DNA of 52,421 nt from positions 1-52,421 of the forward strand of contig CAJXLK010000034.1 of NCBI GenBank assembly GCA_913055635.1. Reading direction: 5' to 3'. The position numbers and the translations under genes are program-made. Below are positions 33,682 through 43,207 of the stretch, in pieces; position 1 is the stretch's first letter; every line of letters begins with the position of its first letter. This DNA is from an uncultured Bacteroidota bacterium. GTDB taxonomy: Bacteria > Bacteroidota > Bacteroidia > Bacteroidales > UBA12077. The notes beneath the pieces were generated by a model. That model did not search any database. It was not told the DNA's origin and worked only from the letters and a program-made list of their open reading frames with translations.

Positions 33682-33713
33682 TTTGTATCAGGATTTGGTT
33701 TGTATTATTTTTG
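33682..33713 (+). promoter_or_regulatory. Complete Bacteroidota promoter for the TPR sensor kinase
   Basis: -33 element TTTG at 33682-33685 and -7 element TATTTTTG at 33706-33713, separated by 20 nt, the expected arrangement. The start codon at 33767 follows about 50 nt later. Confidence 0.65.
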
Positions 33714-33766
33714 ATTTTTCATTACCTGATTCTCAAGCAAGGGAAAAAAGTTTATTGTGGGGGGCT

Positions 33767-35797
33767 ATGAAATTTGTAGTTTATACCTGTATTTTTTGTT
33801 TAATATTAACGGCGGGGGGATTGAAGGCCATTGGCAGTGGATGGGGGGATACCCTGACCATCGACCGGAAGCTCAACAGGGCTGAGTCACTTATTGAGCA
33901 AAAAAGGCTAGATTCAGCCAAAAATCTTCTTTGGGCCATATTAGAAACCGGCACCGGAGGAACGACCCAACAGCAGATTCAAACCTACAACTTGCTCTCG
34001 GAGAGTTACGAATCCGAATCCCTTTTGGACTCGGCCCTCTACTATACCAGGAAGGCCTGGAGAACAGAACAAAAGCTAGATCCTCAACAGGCCGACCGGC
34101 AGTATCTCATTGAAATAGCCTATCTTAATTGGCAGAAAGGCTCATACAGTGAAGCCCTCAGCCACGCCCAGGAAGCCAAAAGATACTTCACCCGGCATCC
34201 GGACACCTCAAGCCGGATGAATGTTAACAATGTCACGGGTTTAATCTTCCGGGACCTGGGCAATTACCAGCGGGCAGAAAACCATTTCCACAAGGCTTTA
34301 AGGCTTGCCTCTGAAATTGGGCAAGAGCACTATAAAGGCATTATCTGGGCCAACCTGGCCTCGCTTTACCAGAAGATGGACCGTTACAGCCGCGCGATCT
34401 CTTATTATGAAAAAGGAAGCAGCATAGAACTGAAGTTTCAGGATTATCAGGCGGCAGGGCGTTCTTTCGCCATCATTGGAGCATTGTACACCGAACTGCG
34501 AGAATACAATAAAGCCCTGACCAACCTGAAAAAAGCCCGCCATTATAACGAAAAAGCCGGCGACATGACCGGCCTTTGCCGCACCCGCAACGCCCTGGGC
34601 AACTATTACAACAAAAGACAGGATTATCCAAAAGCCCGCCAATACTTGCTGGAAGCAGAAAAAATGGCCCGTAAACAAGGCGCCAAAAAACAACTCATGA
34701 AAAGTTACCAGGGCCTTTATAACAATTATCAGCATACCGGCCAGTATCAACAAGCTTTTCAATATCAAAGCCGCTACCTGGAAATCTATAAACAACTCTA
34801 CAATGTCAATGAAATTGTGAAACTGGAAAATCTCCAGCACAAGCTTAACATGCAAAGAACCAAAAATCAAAATCAGCGCGAGCAACTGGAAAAACAACAA
34901 ACCATCAACCAGCTGTTGATGGCCCTGGCCATCCTCTCGGCATTGATTACCGCCCTGTTTATCTTGCTGTTTATCCGTATTCGCAAATCCCAAAAATCGC
35001 TCCGCCAAAAAAATAAGGAAATCAACGACCAAAAAGAACAGCTTGAAAAATTGAACCACAACTTGCGTACTGCTAAAAAAGAGGCCGAAAAATCAGAGGA
35101 GTTGAAAGATCAGTTTTTGCGCAATATTTCACACGAAATCCGCACCCCCCTGAATGGCATATTAGGCTTTAGTTCGATCATTGCCGAAAGCGATCTCAAA
35201 AAAGAGCAAAAAACAGAATACCAACATTTCATTAAGAAAAATGCCAACCTGTTGCTCTCCACGATCAACGATATCCTTGATATTGCCCGGATCAGGACCA
35301 AACAGGTAGAAGTCAACAAAGAATCCTTTGATGTTTATCGCCTGTTGGAGGAGATTAAAAAGATGTTCTATTTTGACGAATCTTACTACCAGGGTAAAGA
35401 CGTACATATTTTGCTGGAGCATGAGGCATTTCATCGTCAATCCAATATGAAAGTCTTTAGCGATGCAGAAAAAATCCGGCGAATCATGGCCATTCTGATG
35501 GACAACGCCCTGAAATTTACCCAGCAGGGTTTTGTAAAGATAGGGGCCCAACCCGAGGGCCAGCAGGTTACCTTTTTTGTTGAAGACACCGGCATTGGCA
35601 TTTCCCGGGAAGACCAGGAAATGATTTATGAGTGCTTCACCCAGGCTGAGCATGAGTTAAGCCGGGAGTTTGATGGTTTGGGGGCCGGATTGTCCATCGC
35701 CAAATCTTTCGTAGAACTCCTCCGTGGCAAGATATGGTTTAGGAGCCAACCCCACCAGGGCACCACCTTTTACTTCAGCATACCCGCCAACATTTAG
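33767..35797 (+). CDS. TPR-containing sensor histidine kinase
   Basis: 676 residues. Signal peptide (KFVVYTCIFCLILTAGGLKA), then five or more TPR repeats in the periplasm (about 30-345; for example YQRAENHFHKALRLASEIG and YSRAISYYEKGSSIE), a membrane helix (about 383-406), a coiled coil, HisKA with His456 (NISHEIRTPLNGILG) and a HATPase with DNALKF, EDTGIGIS and GLGAGLSIAKSFVE. No receiver or output domain is fused, and no response regulator is adjacent. TPR-type kinases of this phylum are widespread orphan sensors with unknown signals. The start is the ATG at 33767, downstream of a well-formed promoter; the longer frame from a TTG at 33683 would lie inside that promoter. Confidence 0.88.
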   Translation: MKFVVYTCIFCLILTAGGLKAIGSGWGDTLTIDRKLNRAESLIEQKRLDSAKNLLWAILETGTGGTTQQQIQTYNLLSESYESESLLDSALYYTRKAWRTEQKLDPQQADRQYLIEIAYLNWQKGSYSEALSHAQEAKRYFTRHPDTSSRMNVNNVTGLIFRDLGNYQRAENHFHKALRLASEIGQEHYKGIIWANLASLYQKMDRYSRAISYYEKGSSIELKFQDYQAAGRSFAIIGALYTELREYNKALTNLKKARHYNEKAGDMTGLCRTRNALGNYYNKRQDYPKARQYLLEAEKMARKQGAKKQLMKSYQGLYNNYQHTGQYQQAFQYQSRYLEIYKQLYNVNEIVKLENLQHKLNMQRTKNQNQREQLEKQQTINQLLMALAILSALITALFILLFIRIRKSQKSLRQKNKEINDQKEQLEKLNHNLRTAKKEAEKSEELKDQFLRNISHEIRTPLNGILGFSSIIAESDLKKEQKTEYQHFIKKNANLLLSTINDILDIARIRTKQVEVNKESFDVYRLLEEIKKMFYFDESYYQGKDVHILLEHEAFHRQSNMKVFSDAEKIRRIMAILMDNALKFTQQGFVKIGAQPEGQQVTFFVEDTGIGISREDQEMIYECFTQAEHELSREFDGLGAGLSIAKSFVELLRGKIWFRSQPHQGTTFYFSIPANI

Positions 35798-35863
35798 AAA
35801 TTGCCCAATTTTTTATAATTTTAAGGGGCATTTCAAAACCGGCCAACCGGAAAAAAACTGCAC

Positions 35864-36520
35864 ATGACGAGAAAAGAAAGGACACGGCGGGTGTTGGAAT
35901 ATTTCCAAAACCACCATCCCGTGGCAGAAACGGAACTCAAACACGACAATCCCTTTGAATTGGTGGTTGCCGTCATTTTATCGGCACAATGCACCGATAA
36001 AAGGGTGAATAAGCTGACTCCGGCGTTAATGGAACGTTTTCCCACTCCGGAAGCCATGGCCGGGGCCGATCAAAAAGAGATCCTGCCCTATATTGCCAGT
36101 TGTTCTTACCCCAACAACAAAGCCAAACATCTGGCCGGTATGGCCCGGGTATTAATGGAAGAATTCAACGGGCGGGTACCGGATGATATCAAAAATCTTC
36201 AGCGGCTTCCCGGGGTAGGTCGAAAATCGGCCAATGTCATCGCTTCGGTCATCTATGACAAACCGGCCATGGCTGTCGACACCCATGTTTTCAGGGTTTC
36301 CCGCCGGCTCGGTCTGACCCGCCATGCCCAAAACCCCCATCAGGCTGAACAGCAATTGATTGAAAACATTCCGGAATACTTGATTCCACGCGCCCATCAC
36401 TGGCTGATCCTTCACGGACGCTATATCTGCACGGCCCGAAAACCTAAATGTGATCAATGTCCATTAACAGAGCTTTGTCAATATTATCAGAACAATACCC
36501 CATCTGCCCCCCCCACTTAA
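35864..36520 (+). CDS. nth: Endonuclease III
   Basis: Base-excision-repair glycosylase/AP lyase for oxidised pyrimidines, 218 residues. The helix-hairpin-helix LPGVGRKSANV carries the catalytic Lys, followed by the catalytic Asp in AVDTHVFRVSRRLG. The C-terminal [4Fe-4S] cluster has four Cys, three visible in CTARKPKCDQCPLTELC plus spacing typical of Nth. VILSAQCTDKRVNKLTP is diagnostic. It follows the sensor kinase by 66 bp on the same strand. Confidence 0.96.
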   Translation: MTRKERTRRVLEYFQNHHPVAETELKHDNPFELVVAVILSAQCTDKRVNKLTPALMERFPTPEAMAGADQKEILPYIASCSYPNNKAKHLAGMARVLMEEFNGRVPDDIKNLQRLPGVGRKSANVIASVIYDKPAMAVDTHVFRVSRRLGLTRHAQNPHQAEQQLIENIPEYLIPRAHHWLILHGRYICTARKPKCDQCPLTELCQYYQNNTPSAPPT

Positions 36521-36581
36521 ACGATCACTAACATAAAGCATCCAATACTCAAGAATTCAAAAACATAAAATTCCATTCCTT

Positions 36582-39500
36582 ATGAACAAGAAACTATTTG
36601 TGATAATCACAGCACTAGTCTTTCTTTTCGGGGCCAAACCCAATAAGGCCCAGGAAAACGACTATTTTGTACGCTATCCTTCGCTTAACCAGGACGGTTC
36701 GAAGATAGCCTTTGTCTACCAGGGTGATATATGGGTAAAAGCCCTGGACAGCGACAACGAAGCCAGGCGATTAACCATTCATGAGGGGTATGACCAAATG
36801 CCTCAATGGAGCCCCAATGGAGAGGAGATTGCCTTCACCAGTGACCGTTACGGCCACAGCGACGTATATGTCATTGGTGCCGACGGCAATAACACCCGAC
36901 GTTTGACCTATCATTCCACGGGCGACCGCATCAGTGGGTGGAATTCAAACGATGAAGTGCTTTTTACCACCAACCGGGTTTTTGCCCAGGTTGAATGGGA
37001 AAGGGAAATCTACAAAGCTGCATTGAGTGGAGAAACCCCTCAGCGGGTGCTTGATGCCGTAGGCCATGAACCGGTACGCTCTCCCAATCAGCGTTTTATT
37101 GCTTTCGTGCGGGGTTCCTGCCGGAAAGAAAGAGAAGCCTATAGCGGACCGGCCAACCGCGATATCTGGATATATGACACCCAGAACGATGAATACATCC
37201 AGATCACCGATTACAAAGGCAACGATTTCCAACCCCGTTGGGCGGGTAATTCATCCCTGTATTTCATCAGCTCGCGCAATGGAAAGTACAACATTTTCTC
37301 CATTGCCATAGACCAGGAAGGTGAAAAAGCTGGCGCTGTGAAGCCAGCAACTCAAGCCGGGAATATGGGGATTCGCTATTTTGATGTATCGGCCAACGGC
37401 AACACCCTGGTTTATGAGAAGGGCACCAGCATTTTTGTCAAACAGGGGGCAGGCCAGGAAGCAGAAACCCTCAGTCTGAACCTTTCCCGCGACTACCGCT
37501 ACACCCCGGTTCAGCACAAGACTTATAGCAAGGAAATCAGCGATTATGCCCTCTCGCCCAATGGCAAGCTTACTGCTTTTGTGGTCAGGGGGGAAATCTT
37601 TTTGATCAACAATGAAAAAGAAAACTCCCGCACGGTAAGGCTAACCGATCATGCTTACCGTGATTTTCAGGTAGAATGGGCCAACGATTCCACCCTGTTG
37701 TTCATCTCCGACCGCAACGGGCAACGCGAGTTGTACCTGCTCAAATCAGCCGATCCTCAAAAGCCTGGCCTTTACCAGACCCTACGATATGAGCGGGAAC
37801 AACTTACCGAAAGCGACCAACCCGAGTCCAACCCGGTGGTTTCGCCCGACGGCGAGAAAGTGGTCTTTCTCCGCGGTCGAGGTGAATTGGTGATGGCGGA
37901 TCTCAATACGGAAGAACCGGGCCTGAGCAATCAAACCCTTATGCACGAAGGCTGGGCCAGTCCCTCCGGTGTGACCTGGAGTCCCGACGGCAAGTGGCTG
38001 GCCTATTCCCTGCAGGATCTGTATTTCAACTCTGAAATCTATGTTCACCGGGCCAAAGAAGATGCCCATCCCGTCAACGTGAGCATGCATCCCAAGAATG
38101 ATTACAACCCCTATTGGAGCCCCGATGGAAGCAAGCTGGGCTTCATATCGGAACGCAACAATGGCGACCGGGACGTGTGGTTCGCCTGGCTGAAGAAAGA
38201 AGACTGGCAAAAAACCAAAGAGGACTGGCAACAGATCGATGACCAGGACAAAGAAGGAAAAGAGGGTGAAGCCGAAAAACCGGCAGTGGTGATCGATACC
38301 ACCGATATTCACCAACGCCTGGAGCAGGTTACTGCTCTGCCGGGCAATGAGGCCAACCTGGTAATCTCGAAGGACGGAGAAACCTTCTATTTTACCACCA
38401 ACTCCAGGGGACGCAAAGATTATGAAGCCCCTCAGGACCTGTACAGCATCAAATGGGACGGGACCGAGAAAAAGGCCCTTACCGAGGGCGATCAGTCACC
38501 CAGAGCCGTAAAGATGAGCCATCCCAAGCAAACCCTTTATATGCTCAAGCCCGGGGGCATGCTGGCCCGGCTCAATACCAAAGACCAGGCCCTTAAGCCC
38601 GTTAGCGTCCAGGCCGAAATGGATATCCAGCTGAAAGCCGAGATGGAACAAATATTTGAAAATGGATGGGAAGTCATTCAACATGGCTTCTATGACCCTG
38701 AATTCCACGACAACGACTGGAAAGCGCTCAAAGAAAAATATAAACCCATGGCCATGGCCGCTTCCACCAAACATGATTTCCGCGATATGTTCAACATCAT
38801 GCTTGGCCAACTCAATGCCAGCCACATGGGCTTATATGGAGATGATCTCTCGGAGACGGAGGATGAACAAACCGGTTTACTGGGCATCGAAGCCGAGCCG
38901 CATCCCAGGGGAGCTAAAATTACCCATGTCGTGCCCAATTCACCAGCAGACAAAAAATTCAGCAAGCTCCATAAAGGTGAAGTCATTACACGGGTTAACG
39001 GCCAGGCCATCGAAGGGGAAAACCTCTACGCTTCCCTGATCAACAAAGCTGAAGAAGAAATTTATATGGCGGTGCGCGACACCGAAGGCAACACCCGGGA
39101 AGTCATCATCCGCCCCACCCAAAGCCTGCATCAGGAAAAGTACCGCGAATGGGTCGAAGAGCGCAAAAAGCTGACCCAGAAATACAGCAATGGCCGGCTG
39201 GGGTACATCCATATCCAGGGAATGAACTGGACCAGTTTTGAACGCTTCGAGCGGGAATTGATGGCCAGCGGCTACAACAAGGAAGGCATCATCATCGACG
39301 TGAGGTTCAACGGCGGCGGTTGGACCACCGATTACCTGATGACGGTGCTGAACGTGCGTCAGCATGCCTATACCATACCCCGTGGGGCAACAGACAACCT
39401 GGAGGAAAACCACAAAAAGTTCGATCGGTATTATCCCTATGCCGAAAGGCTGCCCCAATCCGCCTGGACCAAACCTTCGATTGCCCTGTGCAACCAAAAC

Positions 39501-39809
39501 AGTTACTCCAATGCGGAAATCTTTTCCCATGCCTTCAAAACCCTTGATCATGGAAAGCTGGTGGGTACTCCCACTTTTGGAGCCGTCATCTCAACCGGCG
39601 GACGAAGGCTGATCGACAATTCATACATCCGCCTGCCCTACCGGGGCTGGTATGTGAAAGAAACCCATAAGAACATGGAGCACGGACCGGCCGTTCCCGA
39701 TATCATCGTTCATAACCGCCCCGACAGCAAAGCTGAAGGCAAGGATGAACAACTCAAACGGGCAGTCGATGAATTGCTCCAGCAAATCAATCAACAAGAT
39801 AACCCATAA
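36582..39809 (+). CDS. Tricorn-like S41 family protease
   Basis: Exported protease of 1075 residues. A signal peptide (KKLFVIITALVFLFGAKPNKAQ) precedes a long WD40/TolB-like propeller region (about 40-600, with repeats such as GYDQMPQWSPNGEEIAFTSDR and WASPSGVTWSPDGKWLAYS). A helical C1-type segment, a PDZ domain (about 765-850, GLLGIEAEPHPRGAKITHVVPNSPADK) and the S41 domain (about 870-1060) follow. The probable nucleophile is Ser976 in NSYSNAEIF, close to the position in archaeal tricorn, with GTPTFGAVISTGG as the following loop. Archaeal tricorn trims peptides in the cytosol; this one has a signal peptide and so probably works in the periplasm. A terminator follows at 39832-39886. Confidence 0.9.
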   Translation: MNKKLFVIITALVFLFGAKPNKAQENDYFVRYPSLNQDGSKIAFVYQGDIWVKALDSDNEARRLTIHEGYDQMPQWSPNGEEIAFTSDRYGHSDVYVIGADGNNTRRLTYHSTGDRISGWNSNDEVLFTTNRVFAQVEWEREIYKAALSGETPQRVLDAVGHEPVRSPNQRFIAFVRGSCRKEREAYSGPANRDIWIYDTQNDEYIQITDYKGNDFQPRWAGNSSLYFISSRNGKYNIFSIAIDQEGEKAGAVKPATQAGNMGIRYFDVSANGNTLVYEKGTSIFVKQGAGQEAETLSLNLSRDYRYTPVQHKTYSKEISDYALSPNGKLTAFVVRGEIFLINNEKENSRTVRLTDHAYRDFQVEWANDSTLLFISDRNGQRELYLLKSADPQKPGLYQTLRYEREQLTESDQPESNPVVSPDGEKVVFLRGRGELVMADLNTEEPGLSNQTLMHEGWASPSGVTWSPDGKWLAYSLQDLYFNSEIYVHRAKEDAHPVNVSMHPKNDYNPYWSPDGSKLGFISERNNGDRDVWFAWLKKEDWQKTKEDWQQIDDQDKEGKEGEAEKPAVVIDTTDIHQRLEQVTALPGNEANLVISKDGETFYFTTNSRGRKDYEAPQDLYSIKWDGTEKKALTEGDQSPRAVKMSHPKQTLYMLKPGGMLARLNTKDQALKPVSVQAEMDIQLKAEMEQIFENGWEVIQHGFYDPEFHDNDWKALKEKYKPMAMAASTKHDFRDMFNIMLGQLNASHMGLYGDDLSETEDEQTGLLGIEAEPHPRGAKITHVVPNSPADKKFSKLHKGEVITRVNGQAIEGENLYASLINKAEEEIYMAVRDTEGNTREVIIRPTQSLHQEKYREWVEERKKLTQKYSNGRLGYIHIQGMNWTSFERFERELMASGYNKEGIIIDVRFNGGGWTTDYLMTVLNVRQHAYTIPRGATDNLEENHKKFDRYYPYAERLPQSAWTKPSIALCNQNSYSNAEIFSHAFKTLDHGKLVGTPTFGAVISTGGRRLIDNSYIRLPYRGWYVKETHKNMEHGPAVPDIIVHNRPDSKAEGKDEQLKRAVDELLQQINQQDNP

Positions 39810-39831
39810 CATCCGCCCAATTCCTGAAATG

Positions 39832-39886
39832 GCCCGCTGGTCTGGGTTTATGAATCTATTCAACCCACTGGCGGGCTTTTCCTTTT
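39832..39886 (+). terminator. Intrinsic terminator after the tricorn-like gene
   Basis: Stem GCCCGC/GCGGGC with an inner TGGGTT/AACCCA stem, followed by TTTTCCTTTTT. Confidence 0.85.
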
Positions 39887-39956
39887 TGAATGGCGATGGA
39901 TCCCTAAAAAATTGTTAATTTTTGAACATTACAACCGCTACGATGGTATATTGAAT

Positions 39957-39963
39957 AGGAGGT
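39957..39963 (+). promoter_or_regulatory. Strong Shine-Dalgarno for pncB
   Basis: AGGAGGT, four bases, then the ATG at 39968. pncA has the same feature (GAGGAGGT at 41415-41422). This contrasts with most genes in this window. Confidence 0.7.
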
Positions 39964-39967
39964 AAAA

Positions 39968-41383
39968 ATGGACATACTGAATAACCACAATGGTTTTTAC
40001 ATTGACCTCTATGAACTGACGATGGCTCAGGGGTTTTTCTATGCAGGCAAACATGAAGAGCCGGCCGCTTATGACTATTTTTTTCGCGATAACCCCTTTG
40101 GGGGAGGATACGTTATATTTACCGGTTTATGGGATTTATTGAAGTCACTGGAACATTTTCATTTCAGTGGCGATGACATTGCCTACCTGAAAAGCCAGGG
40201 ATTTAAAAAAGATTTTTTGGATTATCTGAGCTCCTTTCGTTTCACAGCCACCATCAACAGTGTGCGGGAGGGAGAGATTGTTTTTCCCCTGGAACCTGTT
40301 CTTCGCGTTACAGGTACGATGGTTGAATGCCAGTTGGTCGAGACCATCCTGTTGAATTATCTGAATTTCGAATCGCTGATTGCCACCAAGGCTTCTCGCA
40401 TCAGGCGCATTGCCGGGAAGCGGGCGGTTAGCGACTTTGGTTTAAGAAGGGCCCAGGGCCTGGGGGGGCTTCAGGCAAGCCGGGCCGCCATCATTGGCGG
40501 GGTCGATGCCACTTCCAACGTGCTGGCCGGTTATGCCTATGGGGCACAAATCACCGGTACCCTGGCCCATTCCTGGGTTCAGAGTTTTGATGACGAACTG
40601 ACTGCCTTCCGCCAATACGCTAACGTTTTTCCCGAAAACACGGTCCTGTTGGTCGACACCTATGACTCGCTCAAGCAGGGCATTCCCAACGCCATCCGCG
40701 TAGGCCGTGAGCTCAAAGAAAAAGGCTACCAGCTTAAAGCCATCCGCCTGGATAGCGGCGACCTGGCCTTTCTTAGTAAAAAAGCCCGAAAAATGCTGGA
40801 TGACGCCGGCCTGCCTGACACCAAAATACTGGTTTCCAACCAGCTCAATGAATACGTCATCCGCAGCTTGCTGGAGCAGGGAGCACCCATTGACGGATTT
40901 GGCGTAGGCACCGAGCTGATTACCGGAAAAAGTACGGCAGCCCTCGATGGGGTCTATAAACTGGCCATGAACAATGATGAACCCAAACTCAAAATTTCTG
41001 ACACCTTCGAGAAAATTTCCCTCCCCGGGGTTAAAAAAGTCTTCCGTTATTTCGATGATGCCGGCTTGTTTTATGCCGATTGCATCGCTTTGGAGGAGGA
41101 GACCAACCCCCACCGAATGCACCATCCCCATGAAGTGGCAAAAAAATGCCACCTTGAAGGGATGACCAAAGAATCGCTCTTCCACCGGGTATTTGAGAAT
41201 GGGGCCATCGTCGAGGCCACCAACGATACCCAGGCCATAAAACAATACGCCAGTCAGCGCCTGGCACGTTTGCCCATAGAGCATCAGCGGTTTGAGATGC
41301 CCCACATCTATAAGGTCGGACTTTCCGACCAGCTCAATAACCTGAGAAACCAAATCGTTGAAAAACTCAGAAAAACCATCTAA
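39968..41383 (+). CDS. pncB: Nicotinate phosphoribosyltransferase
   Basis: Converts nicotinate and PRPP to nicotinate mononucleotide in the Preiss-Handler NAD salvage pathway; cytoplasmic. 471 residues, matching the longer bacterial type. Motifs: LNNHNGFYIDLYELTMAQGF at the N-terminus, DFGLRRAQG at 156-164 (substrate loop), GTLAHSWVQSF, LVDTYDSLKQG and AIRLDSGDLAFLSK, all typical of NAPRTase. It is followed after 43 bp by pncA, which makes its substrate. Its strong Shine-Dalgarno matches that of pncA, suggesting coordinated translation. Confidence 0.95.
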   Translation: MDILNNHNGFYIDLYELTMAQGFFYAGKHEEPAAYDYFFRDNPFGGGYVIFTGLWDLLKSLEHFHFSGDDIAYLKSQGFKKDFLDYLSSFRFTATINSVREGEIVFPLEPVLRVTGTMVECQLVETILLNYLNFESLIATKASRIRRIAGKRAVSDFGLRRAQGLGGLQASRAAIIGGVDATSNVLAGYAYGAQITGTLAHSWVQSFDDELTAFRQYANVFPENTVLLVDTYDSLKQGIPNAIRVGRELKEKGYQLKAIRLDSGDLAFLSKKARKMLDDAGLPDTKILVSNQLNEYVIRSLLEQGAPIDGFGVGTELITGKSTAALDGVYKLAMNNDEPKLKISDTFEKISLPGVKKVFRYFDDAGLFYADCIALEEETNPHRMHHPHEVAKKCHLEGMTKESLFHRVFENGAIVEATNDTQAIKQYASQRLARLPIEHQRFEMPHIYKVGLSDQLNNLRNQIVEKLRKTI

Positions 41384-41426
41384 TAAAGCCAAAAACCAGT
41401 TTGCATAGCCAAAAGAGGAGGTAAAC

Positions 41427-42038
41427 ATGCGTGCATTGCTTATTGTTGACGTACAAAATGATTTTTGCCCGGGAGGTGCCCTGGAAGTGCCCAATGGCGA
41501 CAAAGTGGTTCCGGTGATCAACAACCTGACCGAACGCTTTGACAACATCATTCAAACCCAGGACTGGCATCCCCGTGGCCACTGGTCATTCGCATCTTCT
41601 TATCCGTCAAAGGAAGCCTTTGAAAGCACTGAACTCCAATACGGAGAACAGGTGCTTTGGCCTGACCACTGCGTTCAGGGAGAAAAGGGCAGTGAATTCC
41701 ATCCCGACCTGAACACCGTCCCAACACAAATGGTGATCCGGAAAGGGTTTAGAAAGTCAATTGACTCATATTCAGCCTTTTACGAAAACGATTTCCAAAC
41801 CACTACCGGCTTAACAGGTTACTTGAGCGAACGAAACCTTGATCCCATCTATATTGCTGGTCTTGCAACGGATTTTTGTGTAAAATGGTCGGTACTCGAT
41901 GGCTTAAAGGAAGGTTTTCAGGTTTATGTGGTTGAAGATGCCATCCGGGGCATCAACATCAACGGATCGGTCGATAAAGCCCTTGAAGAAATGGCCAGCG
42001 AAGGCGCCCGCTTTGTCAAGTCATATGAGGTGGAATAA
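41427..42038 (+). CDS. pncA: Nicotinamidase
   Basis: Deamidates nicotinamide to nicotinate, feeding PncB; cytoplasmic cysteine hydrolase, 203 residues. Catalytic triad Asp8 (LLIVDVQNDFCPGG), Lys106 (VIRKGF) and Cys151 (AGLATDFCVKWS); metal ligands Asp46, His48 and His52 (TQDWHPRGHWSF). Start ATG at 41427 behind GAGGAGGT. The 42039-42271 DNA after it shows nothing recognisable. Confidence 0.95.
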   Translation: MRALLIVDVQNDFCPGGALEVPNGDKVVPVINNLTERFDNIIQTQDWHPRGHWSFASSYPSKEAFESTELQYGEQVLWPDHCVQGEKGSEFHPDLNTVPTQMVIRKGFRKSIDSYSAFYENDFQTTTGLTGYLSERNLDPIYIAGLATDFCVKWSVLDGLKEGFQVYVVEDAIRGININGSVDKALEEMASEGARFVKSYEVE

Positions 42039-42271
42039 CCCTCACTTGTTGTTGACCTAATCATCTACAGGCATTCATGGGCCTATCAGGCTTATTTCCT
42101 GGCAAATTAGTGTTTAAGCACCCTGCCAAACGAAAAACGCAAACGCGCAAGGGGCTTTGGGAAGCAATTAGTGAAGGGTGATTTCGTGCACCGACACGAT
42201 CATGGCTCCAGATTGGGGCAAGGCGATTATGGAACCGGTTGTTGAAGCCGCTGAGGCTAGTAAAACAGACC

Positions 42272-42871
42272 TTAACCTGTGGATGCCCTGGCCCGAGTGA
42301 TGCGCAAGCCAATGGTGAAATAGGAATAATCCCGGGAGACAGGCTTAATCTCATATTCAATGGGATCAGGGGTGGTTTTGGCCAGAACAATCAATCCCAG
42401 TCCCCCACCGTAATGATTGGGGGAAGTGGCGCCTTTTCGAATGGCTTCGCGAAAGACTTGATCCACCTGTGATTGATTCAACTGGTTCAGATGTTCAACT
42501 CGCTCCTTGATATAACTGGCCTGGTGGGATTGCAGGAGATTGGAAGCCGTTACCACATATCCTTTGTCATCTGTCCCGACCCTAAAATCAGGAGGATACC
42601 CCTGATCACCCCCCCCTGCCCCATTATTGTCCACGGCATGTTTGGTGATGTTGTCCAAACATTCCACACAAGCCGAATAAATTCTTTTTCGCGTGAGCAG
42701 GTCCAGGTGCTGCATTTCAAGTTTACTTTGAAGGGCCATCAACAAATGGTCCATCTGCTCAACATCAATATGCCCCTGGTAATTAATGATATTAGCTGGT
42801 CTGCTCATAAACAGGCAATGACTTGCATAATACTTCATTTTAAATCCCCCTACTGACCAGATCCATGCCAT
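42272..42871 (-). CDS. SiaB-like protein kinase (DUF6272)
   Basis: Up to 199 residues; starts at 42838 or 42808 are also possible, and the shortest (MSRPANIINYQGHID) matches the family best. It has a HATPase-like fold without a HisKA domain: INYQGHI at the N-terminus, RIYSACVECLDNITKHAV (N-box with Glu/Asn) and NHYGGGLGLIVLAKT (G-box). SiaB proteins are threonine/serine kinases that oppose a PP2C phosphatase in a partner-switching module controlling biofilm or c-di-GMP output. No SiaA or SiaC homologue is encoded in this window. A -7 box TATATTTG lies at 42948-42955 on the minus strand. Confidence 0.75.
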   Translation of the reverse strand: MAWIWSVGGFKMKYYASHCLFMSRPANIINYQGHIDVEQMDHLLMALQSKLEMQHLDLLTRKRIYSACVECLDNITKHAVDNNGAGGGDQGYPPDFRVGTDDKGYVVTASNLLQSHQASYIKERVEHLNQLNQSQVDQVFREAIRKGATSPNHYGGGLGLIVLAKTTPDPIEYEIKPVSRDYSYFTIGLRITRARASTG

Positions 42872-43207
42872 CGATTCCTCGCGGTCGGTTTGACCTTATA
42901 GGGGGTAAATACCGCCTTAAAAGTTTTAATATCGAAGGCTATCCCTTCAAATATAGCAAATTCATCATCATTATGCGATCTGAGTGAGAAATTTTTCCCG
43001 TTTCCTTTTGGTGTTGCCCGTCAAAGCCCCTTCCTTTAAAGGTACCTGTGGTTTAGGGATCATCAAAACCGGAAAGAAGCAATATACAGTAAATTCAGAC
43101 AGATTTAACATAAATTTAACCCTTCCCCTTCAGTGCTATAGCCAGAAAGATTCTAGCTTTGCAGTCAACGATGCGTTCGTTCCAAATCTCTGAAAAAAAA
43201 TAAACTG
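42872..43207. promoter_or_regulatory. Divergent regulatory region, Pho box and promoter of the phosphate transporter
   Basis: A 336-bp divergent gap. Toward the kinase: -7 box TATATTTG (42948-42955, minus). Toward the transporter: a 7+4+7 direct repeat TTTAACA-TAAA-TTTAACC at 43104-43121, then -7 box TAGCTTTG at 43154-43161, 47 nt before the ATG. The repeat has the 11-bp period of Pho boxes. No ORF of note. Confidence 0.6.

Noticed and set aside
33683-33766. TTG start for the TPR kinase
   Set aside because: It overlaps a complete -33/-7 promoter; the ATG at 33767 begins a signal peptide.
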